The notes under the pieces were generated by a model, which saw only the letters and a program-made list of their open reading frames with translations, made no database searches and had not been told where the DNA came from. 16,265 nucleotides of DNA from Brevundimonas sp. UBA986 (GTDB taxonomy: Bacteria; Pseudomonadota; Alphaproteobacteria; Caulobacterales; Caulobacteraceae): assembly GCA_002292165.1 (NCBI GenBank), contig DBBK01000039.1, positions 381-16,645 of the forward strand. Direction: 5' to 3'. The translations under genes and the position numbers were made by a program. Shown piece by piece: positions 7,805-15,049 of this stretch; positions within the stretch are counted from its first letter, which is position 1, and each line of letters begins with the position of its first letter.

Positions 7805-7846
7805 GGCTTGGCAATAACGCCCCCCCCCAGGGGACAATGCCAAGCC
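7805..7846 (+). promoter_or_regulatory. Leader hairpin with C9 tract over the start of the nuclease gene
   Basis: GGCTTGGCA (7805-7813) is perfectly complementary to TGCCAAGCC (7838-7846), whose 5' end covers the ATG at 7837. The loop contains a run of nine C (7820-7828) next to AGGGG (7829-7833), the presumed ribosome binding site, and the C-run could itself pair with GGGG. In the folded RNA both the start codon and the Shine-Dalgarno would be hidden. Confidence 0.5.
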
Positions 7847-10386
7847 GGAGCAATGTGGTGGCAGACGATGTTATTGACCGCCTGCGCCAACTCCGGACGG
7901 AGGTGGCGGCGCGCGACATGAATGAGGCTGACACGCGGCATCGCGTGATCGACTTTATCCTCCACGACGTTCTCGCGTGGCCTAGAAACCAAGTGAAAAC
8001 TGAACCGTACGTCGGAAATGGATTTGCCGACTATGTTCTTGTTAAATCCAATGAAGACCCGATAATTTTTATCGAGGCCAAGAAAGACGGCATCTATTTC
8101 GAACTACCCCGACCGGTCAAGGAAGACGAGTGCAGCGCTTATATTAGGATTGATAAGTTATTAACTGATCAACCAATTCGCGACGCGATGACGCAGGTTA
8201 GGACTTACTGTCAAGATACCGGGTGCGAGTTTGCTGCCATCACTAACGGAAACGAGTGGATATTTTTTAAGACATTCGAGCGCGGCAAGAGATGGGAAAC
8301 ACTTCAGGCATTTGTCATTCGATCATTGGTATATTTTGAACGCGAATACACAAAAGCTTACAACGAGCTCGGATTCGTCTCGATAACAGACTATCTGTCT
8401 CTTCAAGAACTTCTAACGTCTTCTTCTCCGAAAGACAGGAGCATATATTACGCGAAGGATAGGATACCATCGTACTCCCACCCAATAACCGCTAACCGAC
8501 TCGCTAATTTTCTGAGGCCAGTGGTAAATCATTACTTTGGCGTGATCGGTGACGACGATGCAGAGTTTATGGATCGATGCTACGTTTCTCAGCGAGACTA
8601 TGAACTCACGTTCGACGGCATGAGATCCGTCATTGCCGACTCCCTCTCCCCCTATTTCGAAGGGTATGGCGTCAAGCAGCTAACTGACACCGGAAAGGGC
8701 GGCGCGCTCGGCGGCAAACTCACCAAGAAGCTGAAGCATGGCAGAGTGGGAGAGGTTTTGGTCCTCTTTGGGGGGAAGGGTGCCGGAAAATCCACTTTCA
8801 TCAAACGACTACTCCACCACAATCCGCCCCGCTGGCTTCGCGATCACGCCGTCATCGCGATCATCGATCTCCTGAAGGTCCCGGAAGAACCAGAGGTGAT
8901 AAGGAAGGCAATTTGGGAGGGGCTTGTCGATCGCCTGGACCCTGAAGGACTCTTAAGCGCCGAGCGGTCCACGCTGCTGGACAAGCTTTTCTCGGACCGC
9001 TTTGAAACGGCAAATCGCCAAGAACTCGCCGGCCTGCCGAAAGCATCTGAGGCTTACAACACCCAATTAAACGGTCTGATTGCGTCTTGGAAAACAGATA
9101 AGAGGTATTGCGCTCAGAGACTCGTCAATTACTGGCGAGGACAAGACAAAGGTGTTATCGTAGTCGTTGACAACACAGACCAGTATAATAGCGCAAATCA
9201 GAATTTCTGCTTTACTTCCGCGCAGGAAATTGCCGCTGAACTTGGATGCGTCACACTTATATCGATGCGTGAAGAGCGTTTTCATAGCTCAAAAATTCAC
9301 GGCTTATTGGATGCGTTCCAAAACTCCGGTTTCCACATTAGCTCGCCGAAGCCTGCCGAGGTCTTTCGGAAGAGGCTCGAATATACCAAGTCATTGCTCG
9401 GTGGAGCAGGGCGCGGAAGAGATATGGTAGTCAGTCAAGACACCGCAGTGGTGTCTGATAGCGCTACATACCTAGGAATAATTAGCCGAGAGTTCAGAAT
9501 GGAGAAATCTCCTCTGAACAGCTTTTTGACCGCATGCGCACATGGCGATACACGTCTATCGCTGGATCTGTTCCGCAGCTTTCTACTTTCTGGCTATACA
9601 AACGTAGAGGAAATGCTTGCTGCCGGAGAGTGGAATTTTAAGATCCACCAAGTCATCAAGCCCGTCATGATTCCCACTAGATATTTCTATGACGAGAGCC
9701 TTAGCGATATACCGAATATATACCAACTTCGCTACAATCGTCACAGTTCCCACTTTACGTCTTTGAGGATTTTGAGGAAGCTGTCCAAAGGCGTGGAGGG
9801 CTCTTCTGTAGCTCACATACCCATGGCAACCCTGAAGTCATATTTTGCCGAGACATTTAATATGCTCGATGACTTCAAGAGGAACGCTGACACGCTGCTG
9901 AGACACGGCTTTGTAGAGGCCGACAACCGCATTGATGAGTACAGTGAGTCCGTAGATGCAATGCGTATAACCGGATACGGCTTATATATGCTTAGAGACC
10001 TTTCACACATATTCGCATATTTGGATCTAGTTTGTACCGATACAGGGGTTTTTGACGAACCGACGAGCCATTATCTCGTCGAAGCAGCCAAGAAGGAATA
10101 TAAGCTATTCCTTTCCAATGATCGTGTCGCGAGGGTCAGAACGCGCTTGGATCGGGTGGAGAAATTCATCGACTATCTCAGTGCGGAGGAGAGCCGAGAG
10201 AGGGAGCTCTACGGACTAGGTATGCCAGTGGAGGACATGTTCACGCATAGGTGCAAAGTGAACTTTGAGTCTGAGAAACAAATCGTCATGGCTAGCGCGC
10301 AGCGGCAGAGCGCGGGTCGTCGAAACGGAGCCTCGGGAAGCGGTGGGGGAGACAACCGGCGCCCTCGCAGGACGTGGAAACGCTAG
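7837..10386 (+). CDS. PD-(D/E)XK nuclease fused to P-loop (STAND-like) NTPase, probable defence protein
   Basis: This is an 849-residue fusion. Residues ~30-145 resemble the N-terminal nuclease of type I restriction HsdR proteins: RHRVIDFIL...LAWP, then ADY with D65 and IEAK with E80 and K82, the DxnExK catalytic set. A P-loop NTPase follows: Walker A GGKGAGKST 312-320 (K318) and a Walker B-like VIVVVDNTDQ 440-449. Next come helical regions (DTRLSLDLFRSFLLSG at 571-586), a winged-helix-like part (~665-735, LLRHGFVE... ITGYGLYML), a helical end and a basic Gly/Arg-rich tail (820-849). Nuclease-STAND fusions such as Avs proteins sense phage proteins and cut DNA; membership in that group is not shown here. 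An alternative start is GTG 7858 with GGAG 7 nt upstream. The gene is monocistronic. Confidence 0.8.
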   Translation: MPSRSNVVADDVIDRLRQLRTEVAARDMNEADTRHRVIDFILHDVLAWPRNQVKTEPYVGNGFADYVLVKSNEDPIIFIEAKKDGIYFELPRPVKEDECSAYIRIDKLLTDQPIRDAMTQVRTYCQDTGCEFAAITNGNEWIFFKTFERGKRWETLQAFVIRSLVYFEREYTKAYNELGFVSITDYLSLQELLTSSSPKDRSIYYAKDRIPSYSHPITANRLANFLRPVVNHYFGVIGDDDAEFMDRCYVSQRDYELTFDGMRSVIADSLSPYFEGYGVKQLTDTGKGGALGGKLTKKLKHGRVGEVLVLFGGKGAGKSTFIKRLLHHNPPRWLRDHAVIAIIDLLKVPEEPEVIRKAIWEGLVDRLDPEGLLSAERSTLLDKLFSDRFETANRQELAGLPKASEAYNTQLNGLIASWKTDKRYCAQRLVNYWRGQDKGVIVVVDNTDQYNSANQNFCFTSAQEIAAELGCVTLISMREERFHSSKIHGLLDAFQNSGFHISSPKPAEVFRKRLEYTKSLLGGAGRGRDMVVSQDTAVVSDSATYLGIISREFRMEKSPLNSFLTACAHGDTRLSLDLFRSFLLSGYTNVEEMLAAGEWNFKIHQVIKPVMIPTRYFYDESLSDIPNIYQLRYNRHSSHFTSLRILRKLSKGVEGSSVAHIPMATLKSYFAETFNMLDDFKRNADTLLRHGFVEADNRIDEYSESVDAMRITGYGLYMLRDLSHIFAYLDLVCTDTGVFDEPTSHYLVEAAKKEYKLFLSNDRVARVRTRLDRVEKFIDYLSAEESRERELYGLGMPVEDMFTHRCKVNFESEKQIVMASAQRQSAGRRNGASGSGGGDNRRPRRTWKR

Positions 10387-10401
10387 GGACTTTGAAACTA
10401 A

Positions 10402-10428
10402 AACGCCTCGCCCAGAGGGCGAGGCGTT
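10402..10428 (-). terminator. Strong intrinsic terminator, oriented for minus-strand transcripts
   Basis: AACGCCTCGCCC and GGGCGAGGCGTT form a 12-bp perfect stem with a 3-nt loop. Read on the minus strand it continues into TTTTAGTTTC, a classic terminator tail. On the plus strand no T-run follows, so for the nuclease gene, which ends 15 bp away, it is at best a weak stop. It implies a real minus-strand transcript arriving from the XRE gene. Confidence 0.75.
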
Positions 10429-10460
10429 GAAGAAATCGGATCTAGCAGTCTGGCGAGCGG

Positions 10461-10613
10461 CTATGCCGCATGAGCCTCAAGGCGGGTTCCCCCTAGATCA
10501 TCCACTTCGAATCGAGCTCCAAAGAACTCCGTCAGAAAAGCCAATTGCCACAATAGGGCGCTAGCTAGAACGCAGCCATCATTAACCCGCTGTGCGAATC
10601 CGTCAATCGGCAA
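10461..10613 (-). CDS. Candidate 50-codon ORF downstream of the XRE gene
   Basis: This frame starts at TTG 10613, 18 bp after the stop of the XRE gene, and ends at TAG 10461-10463, about 33 bp before the terminator. The product has a hydrophobic centre (CVLASALLWQLAFLTEFFG) and an acidic/amphipathic end (FEVDDLGGTRLEAHA), which reads as a real small protein or the tail of a decayed gene rather than random sequence. It has no ATG, and only a weak TAGG element 6 nt before the TTG. It would share a transcript with the repressor. I know no homologue. Confidence 0.4.
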   Translation of the reverse strand: MPIDGFAQRVNDGCVLASALLWQLAFLTEFFGARFEVDDLGGTRLEAHAA

Positions 10614-10631
10614 AGATTGCCTAGCTACGTC

Positions 10632-10892
10632 TTAAAAATCGACCCTATCAGGTAACGCCTCTTCGACCGATTGCATGAGACCGCCGGGAGACAAACCCAG
10701 GGCGCGGGCGACCACCACGAACTCTACAAAGTCCAAGCGTCTCTCCTTGTTTTCGATTTTCGAAACGAAGGACCGAGCCTTGCCAAGGCGTTCAGCAAGC
10801 CCCCGCTGCGACAGTCCTCCAGATCGACGTGCCTCAATCATCACAGTGATCGCCGCATCATAGGCTGCTGACGTCACCCAAGGGCGCTGCAT
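10632..10892 (-). CDS. XRE-family (Cro/CI-type) repressor
   Basis: This 86-residue, single-domain HTH protein has helices at about residues 27-70: GLSQRGLAERLGKARSFVSK and then IENKERRLDFVEFVVVARAL. It would bind operator DNA and control the element, probably its own divergent promoter region. A start 34 codons upstream is possible, but ATG 10890-10892 is preferred. GGGAAG lies 8 nt before it, and the longer version would run through the palindromes in the divergent spacer. It is transcribed away from the exported-protein gene; the pairing suggests it represses that gene or itself. Confidence 0.82.
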   Translation of the reverse strand: MQRPWVTSAAYDAAITVMIEARRSGGLSQRGLAERLGKARSFVSKIENKERRLDFVEFVVVARALGLSPGGLMQSVEEALPDRVDF

Positions 10893-10971
10893 CTTCCGGA
10901 CTTCCCATCGTGGAGTCCGGTTGCTAAGCAATGTGAATAGCGCACCCATCATGGGTGCGCGGGAGAGGTCC
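10893..10971. promoter_or_regulatory. Divergent control region with two palindromes
   Basis: TTGCT-A-AGCAA lies at 10921-10931. A larger palindrome at 10940-10960 has 10-bp perfect arms (GCGCACCCAT and ATGGGTGCGC) around a single C. Both lie between the XRE start and the divergent gene; the larger ends 11 bp before that gene's ATG, next to its GGGAGAGG ribosome binding site. They are good candidates for operators of the XRE protein. The larger one could also act as an mRNA hairpin. Confidence 0.55.
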
Positions 10972-11799
10972 ATGTGGTTAGTTGCTCTCATCACTGCGGG
11001 CTTCGGATCAGTCGATCCTTTTCCGCAGGGTCCCGTTTCTGAGAACGCCGTATGGGGCCAGCGCGAACTAGATCGCTACATATCGGCAAACTGCCCCAAG
11101 CTTTTCGCGGCGGCTCCTACCGACCCGTTCGCACTGCCCACGCCGCAGGCTGCACCGGCTGAGCGGATCGAGCTGCAATATGCGCCGACCAGAGATGAGG
11201 CGGAGGCTGTAGCGCTGCACAGAACCTTCACTTGGAGCTACAATGCCGAAACCCAAATTCTAACCTTGGCCGCAACTCCATCTCTTCTCGCAATGACGAC
11301 AAGGCTGGATGTTCCTTCGTCACTCAGGCGACGTGATAGCGCGCTTGAGATTCACGCTGCTTTCCCAACTTTCGGATACGTCAGCCCTCGTCCGTCAGAG
11401 GTGCGACAGAATGCGTTTGGGGCACGCGTTGAGGTTAGTGGCGCTTCGATTTACGAGCGAGGCATCGGTTCAGTCAGCCCTCTTGGGCGCAGCCAGTTTC
11501 CAAGGGCGACTTACGGCTCAAGTTACCGCCTCTCCCTTTCAATGCCCCCGGACGAAGCGAGAGCTTTCGTAACGCGGGTTCGTTTGGAGGTGGATGCAAC
11601 GCCTTTGGAATGGAGTCCCGGAGCGTGGCTGGTTCACAGCTTCGGAAGCAAACGTGCGACCCTTGACGATCCGACCGAGCAGACGGTCGACGGTTGCTAT
11701 CTCAACGTCATCGTGTCGGCGGTCCGGGTTCGTGACACTGGGAATGGCGTGGTCGCCAAAGAGTGGACCACCGAGACAGACCAGCGACCCGCTTATTAA
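10972..11799 (+). CDS. Unassigned, probably exported 275-residue protein
   Basis: I recognise no family. The N-terminus MWLVALITAGFGSVDP is hydrophobic and could be a signal peptide or anchor. Starting at ATG 10951 would add MGARERS and give a positively charged n-region. ATG 10972 is chosen for the strong GGGAGAGG 3 nt before it. The body is beta-rich in appearance (alternating hydrophobic strands, LTLAATPSLL, RVEVSGASIYERG, VRLEVDATPLEW) and has only two cysteines, at about 41 and 242. That fits a periplasmic or outer-leaflet domain with one disulfide. The gene is divergent from the XRE repressor with palindromic operators between them, so expression is probably switched. It is the last gene of the element. 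Confidence 0.65.
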   Translation: MWLVALITAGFGSVDPFPQGPVSENAVWGQRELDRYISANCPKLFAAAPTDPFALPTPQAAPAERIELQYAPTRDEAEAVALHRTFTWSYNAETQILTLAATPSLLAMTTRLDVPSSLRRRDSALEIHAAFPTFGYVSPRPSEVRQNAFGARVEVSGASIYERGIGSVSPLGRSQFPRATYGSSYRLSLSMPPDEARAFVTRVRLEVDATPLEWSPGAWLVHSFGSKRATLDDPTEQTVDGCYLNVIVSAVRVRDTGNGVVAKEWTTETDQRPAY

Positions 11800-11847
11800 A
11801 CCGGCTGAAACGATAGCCAGTTTTACAAGATCCGACCCCGACCGCGT

Positions 11848-11873
11848 GTCACACCCTGTCACTCGGGCGTCAC
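11848..11873 (+). promoter_or_regulatory. Phased GTCAC repeats, candidate integrase arm sites (right end)
   Basis: GTCAC occurs at 11848, 11858 and 11869, spacings of 10 and 11 bp and thus on one face of the helix. The second and third continue as GTCACTC, shared with 2536-2542 at the left end. The position just inside attR fits arm-type sites for integrase. Confidence 0.4.
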
Positions 11874-11956
11874 TCCAACGGATAGAAAAGGGCAGTAGGG
11901 GTCTGTCAGGTTCGTCGGCCATCGGCTAGATTTAAACCTCTGGGGCCGCCCCCGGA

Positions 11957-11983
11957 TTGACGTGGTAAGTTAGTGGCCACGGG

Positions 11984-11987
<4 letters not shown>
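11957..11987 (+). promoter_or_regulatory. Element-side promoter of the right tRNA-Ala (candidate)
   Basis: TTGACG at 11957-11962 is followed after 19 bp by GGCTAA at 11982-11987, aligned with the left copy's TACTAA. The -35 is good; the spacing and -10 are poorer than at the left. The shared repeat begins at C11984, so this promoter comes from DNA unique to the right side. Confidence 0.35.
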
Positions 11988-12129
<142 letters not shown>

Positions 12130-12136
12130 ATTTCCT

Positions 12137-12174
12137 GGGGGCCGACAGCATCGCTGTCGGCCCCCTTTGCTTTT
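12137..12174 (+). terminator. Intrinsic terminator of tRNA-Ala
   Basis: GGGGGCCGACAGC (12137-12149) pairs with GCTGTCGGCCCCC (12153-12165), a 13-bp perfect stem with a 3-nt loop, followed by TTTGCTTTT. It is probably the original tRNA terminator, now separated from the left copy by the element. Confidence 0.88.
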
Positions 12175-12459
12175 CGGACCCCTCAAAAGTCCCACGCGCG
12201 CCGCGCCCTCGACTGTCAGTTGGGGTGGCGAGATCCGCCGAAAATCTGTTGGGCTCGGTAAGCGCCAGTCCGACACCTGGCCCCAAATTCGTAAAACACC
12301 GGTATCCCATGTTGATTTCCGGGTCTATCCATGGTCGGTTCACATCACAACCGAAACGAGCGCACGCCAGACCGCGCTATCAACCATCTCATCAAACACC
12401 GTGGGTTTCCGAGGTTGGGCCGCGCGCAGGCTTCAAAACAAACGTGACTGGAGACCCCG
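12175..12459. other. Intergenic stretch, nothing identified
   Basis: This lies between the tRNA terminator and the coiled-coil gene. Open frames exist on both strands but have no family resemblance, and one merely reads into the tRNA antisense. I see no clear promoter, repeat or RNA fold. Confidence 0.5.
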
Positions 12460-12933
12460 ATGGCTGAAGGCTGGAAATCTCCTGCGACAATGATTGCCCT
12501 CGCGGGTCTGGTTCTATCTGTGGCCGCCTTTTCCACCGGCCGTTTTGATCAGGGCAGGCTGGCCAAATTGGAGGAAAACAAACTGCAGCTTGAACAGCTG
12601 CGGACCGATCTGGACACCGAGATACGAAAAAACTCAGAAGACAGAGAGGCAAGAAGAGCCGCTATATCGGAACAGAGAAGAAAAGAACTTCAAAGTGAAC
12701 TTTCAGAAGTTCAAAGAAACATCGCCATAAGCCAAGATATGACTTCAGAGCAATTGGAATTGCACGATCTTAAAATTGAGTTGGCCAATTTTGTTGATTC
12801 TGGCCTCAACTATCGAGCCGACGCCACACGTCGAAAGATCGACTTACAGAAGGCAAGATTAGACGACCTCCAACATGATCTGGAAACGCTACAGCATCGC
12901 CGCAGCGAGTTGGAAAAGCTTCTGAGCCCCTGA
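12460..12933 (+). CDS. Membrane-anchored coiled-coil protein, unassigned
   Basis: This 157-residue protein has one N-terminal membrane segment (about residues 9-25, ATMIALAGLVLSVAAFS). Residues ~30-155 are then almost uninterrupted charged heptads rich in Glu, Lys, Arg, Gln and Leu (QLEQLRTDLDTEIRK, KIDLQKARLDDLQHDLETLQ), a long coiled coil probably on one side of the inner membrane. GGAG sits 6 nt before the ATG. The gene ends 5 bp from the converging modC end with no terminator between. Its coding sequence is more A-rich than the mod genes, hinting at separate ancestry. No function can be assigned. Confidence 0.72.
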   Translation: MAEGWKSPATMIALAGLVLSVAAFSTGRFDQGRLAKLEENKLQLEQLRTDLDTEIRKNSEDREARRAAISEQRRKELQSELSEVQRNIAISQDMTSEQLELHDLKIELANFVDSGLNYRADATRRKIDLQKARLDDLQHDLETLQHRRSELEKLLSP

Positions 12934-12938
12934 TCTGG

Positions 12939-13568
12939 TCAGACTGACCGCCCGCGATCCAGCATCAGGACGGTCTCGGCCAGGGCGGCGACATCGCGGT
13001 CGTCGTGGGAGACCACGATCATCGGCGTCTTCACCGTGTCGCGCAGCTTCACCAGATACGGAATCAGGGCCTGACGCCGGCCGTCGTCCAGCCCGGCGAA
13101 GGGCTCGTCGAGCAGCAGCAGGCGGGGGCGCGGCAGAAGCGCCCGGGCGATGGCCACACGACGCATCTCTCCGCCCGAGAGGCTTGTCGGGCGGCGGTGC
13201 GCGAAGCCCTCCAGATCGACCAGTTTCAGGGCCTCGGCGACCGTCATCGGGTTCGCCGCCCAGCGGGTCCCGAAGGCGACATTGCCGCCGACCGACAGAT
13301 GCGGGAACAGCCGCCCGTCCTGAAACACATAGCCGAGGCCACGCTGATGCGGCGGCGGGGCCAGCCCCATGGCCGTATCCACCAGCGTCCGGTCGTCGAC
13401 CGTCAGCCGGACCTCCTCAGCCGGGATCAGGCCCGCCAACCCCTGCAGCAGGGTGGTCTTGCCCGCCCCCGAGGGGCCGACCAGGGCGATCGCCTTGCCC
13501 GAGGCCTCGAAGGCCGCGTCGAGGGCGAAGTCGCCGCGCCGGGCGCGCACCCAGAAGGAGACGCTCAT
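12939..13568 (-). CDS. modC: Molybdate ABC transporter ATP-binding protein, short form
   Basis: This is the ATPase subunit that powers molybdate import at the inner membrane. Walker A GPSGAGKTT (about residues 32-40), the Q-loop in YVFQD, the signature LSGGEMRRVAIARALL, Walker B LLLLDEP and the switch His in VVSHDDRD are all present. At 209 residues it ends just after the ABC core. Typical ModC is about 350 residues and carries a C-terminal TOBE/molbindin domain that binds molybdate, which is missing here. The start ATG overlaps the modB stop by 4 bp (ATGA). A much longer frame upstream is only an alternate reading of modB. Confidence 0.88.
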   Translation of the reverse strand: MSVSFWVRARRGDFALDAAFEASGKAIALVGPSGAGKTTLLQGLAGLIPAEEVRLTVDDRTLVDTAMGLAPPPHQRGLGYVFQDGRLFPHLSVGGNVAFGTRWAANPMTVAEALKLVDLEGFAHRRPTSLSGGEMRRVAIARALLPRPRLLLLDEPFAGLDDGRRQALIPYLVKLRDTVKTPMIVVSHDDRDVAALAETVLMLDRGRSV

Positions 13569-14248
13569 GCGCCCCTCCGGCTCAGGGCGCGGCGGTTGAT
13601 CCATTCGGCGATGACGAGGGCGCCCACGGACACCAGAACCGACAGCAGGGCCAGCCGCAGGGCCGCCTGTTCCCCGTCCGCACGCTGCAGCACCGTATAG
13701 ATGGCGACCGGCAGGGTCTGGGTCTCGCCGGGGATGGAGCCGGCGAAGGTCACGGTGGCCCCGAACTCCCCGAAGGCCCGGGCAAAGCCCAGCACCGCCC
13801 CCGCGACCAGCCCCGGGGCGGCCAGCGGCAGGGTGACCCGCGTGAGAACCTGTAAAGGCGGGGCGCCGAGCGTGGCGGCCGCCTCTTCCAGCCGCCGATC
13901 CACCGCCTCCAGCGACAGCCTGAGCGGCCGCACGACCAGCGGCAGGGCCATGACCCCCGCGGCCAGGGCCGCGCCGGTCCAGTGGAAGGCCAGGGTGACC
14001 CCGAAGACGTCGTGCAGCCAGCTCCCGACCGGTCCCCGAACCCCGAAGACGATCAGCAGGGCCAGCCCCGTCACCACGGGCGGCAGGACCAGAGGCAGGT
14101 TGACCAGGGCCTCCACCAGCCACTTGCCGGGAAACCGCCCGCGCGCCAGCAGCAGGGCCAGCCCCAGCGACACGGGGATGACGCCCACGAGGGAGGCCGC
14201 CGCCACCTTCAGCGACAGCCACAGGGCCTCGGCTTCAAACGGACTCAA
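13565..14248 (-). CDS. modB: Molybdate ABC transporter permease
   Basis: This is the integral membrane channel of the ModABC importer, 227 residues with about five to six hydrophobic segments. It has the permease EAA loop (EEAAATLGAPPLQVLTRVTLPLAAPGL region, about residues 122-148) that docks on ModC. The segment AFGEFGATVTFAGSIPGETQTLP is typical of ModB/CysT-type permeases. The frame opens with TTG at 14246-14248, 24 bp after modA; no good Shine-Dalgarno is at normal distance, so coupling from modA is likely. Its end overlaps modC by 4 bp. Confidence 0.92.
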   Translation of the reverse strand: MSPFEAEALWLSLKVAAASLVGVIPVSLGLALLLARGRFPGKWLVEALVNLPLVLPPVVTGLALLIVFGVRGPVGSWLHDVFGVTLAFHWTGAALAAGVMALPLVVRPLRLSLEAVDRRLEEAAATLGAPPLQVLTRVTLPLAAPGLVAGAVLGFARAFGEFGATVTFAGSIPGETQTLPVAIYTVLQRADGEQAALRLALLSVLVSVGALVIAEWINRRALSRRGA

Positions 14249-14272
14249 GGGTGCGAACAGACCGGCCGCTCC

Positions 14273-15049
14273 TCAGTTCAGGGGCTCGAAGCCGTGGCGG
14301 CGAAACACGGCGCCCGCCTCGGCGGTCGGCAGCCAGCGCAGGAAGGATTTGGAGGCCTCGGGCGCCCCCAGCCGCATGGCCGCCGGATAGACGATACGGG
14401 GCTGTTCCGAGGCCGGCGGTTCCTCGACCACCCGGACCCCGGAGACGCCGACGGCATCGCTGCGATAGACCACGCCCAGCTGGGCCTCGCCCCGGGCGAC
14501 GAAGCCGCGCACGGCCCGGACGTCGGCGGCGGTGACCAGCGAGGCTTGCAGCCCGTCCCAGACGCCGCGCGCCTTCAGCCAGTCCCGCGCATAGGCGCCG
14601 GCCGGAACGCTGTCGGGATCGCCGATGACCAGCTTGCCGCGCGTCCGCTTCAGCCAGACCAGCGGGTCGCCCTCGATGCGCGCGTCCGGCGCGGCGACCA
14701 GCACCAGCCGGTTGCCCAGCAGGTCCTGACGGCTGTCCAGATTGATCCGGTGGGCGGCGGCCAGACGGTCCATCCACGGGGTATCGGCCAGTATGATCAC
14801 ATCAGCGGGCGCCCCGGCCTCAACCTGGCGCGCGATCTGGCCGCTGGCGGCGAAGGACAGGCGGACGGTCTGGCCGGTCTTGCGCCGCCAGATCCCGGCG
14901 AGCTCGGTCAAGGCGTCGGTCAGGGAGGCGGCGGCGAAGACGGTGACCGGAGCGGCCGTCTCCTCCTGCGCCCGCGAACAGGCGGAGGCCACCAGAAGCA
15001 TCCCCAGCAAGGGGGCGGTCAGAGCGGCGCGGCGCGAAATCCCGCTCAT
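14273..15049 (-). CDS. modA: Molybdate-binding periplasmic protein, lipoprotein form
   Basis: This 258-residue solute-binding protein captures molybdate/tungstate for ModBC. The signal sequence (RR n-region, hydrophobic LLGMLLVASAC) ends in a lipobox-like SAC, so C24 may be lipid-anchored. The mature part starts with VTVFAAASLTDAL, the ligand-binding opening of ModA, followed by FAASGQIARQVEAGAPADVI and the DPDSVPAG and YRSDAV segments. The start ATG overlaps the stop of the upstream molybdopterin-fold gene by 4 bp, placing both in one operon. Confidence 0.93.
   Translation of the reverse strand: MSGISRRAALTAPLLGMLLVASACSRAQEETAAPVTVFAAASLTDALTELAGIWRRKTGQTVRLSFAASGQIARQVEAGAPADVIILADTPWMDRLAAAHRINLDSRQDLLGNRLVLVAAPDARIEGDPLVWLKRTRGKLVIGDPDSVPAGAYARDWLKARGVWDGLQASLVTAADVRAVRGFVARGEAQLGVVYRSDAVGVSGVRVVEEPPASEQPRIVYPAAMRLGAPEASKSFLRWLPTAEAGAVFRRHGFEPLN

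Noticed and set aside
7441..7992. 183-codon minus-strand ORF across the HTH gene and the nuclease start
   Set aside because: Overlaps two better supported genes and the structured leader; no recognisable domain.
10387..10631. Possible ncRNA behind the nuclease gene
   Set aside because: The only strong structure is a terminator oriented for the minus strand, and the frame-consistent small ORF explains the region better.
13569..14222. Upstream extension of modC to 427 codons
   Set aside because: The added part is a different-frame reading of modB with no ABC features; the ATGA overlap start is clearly right.
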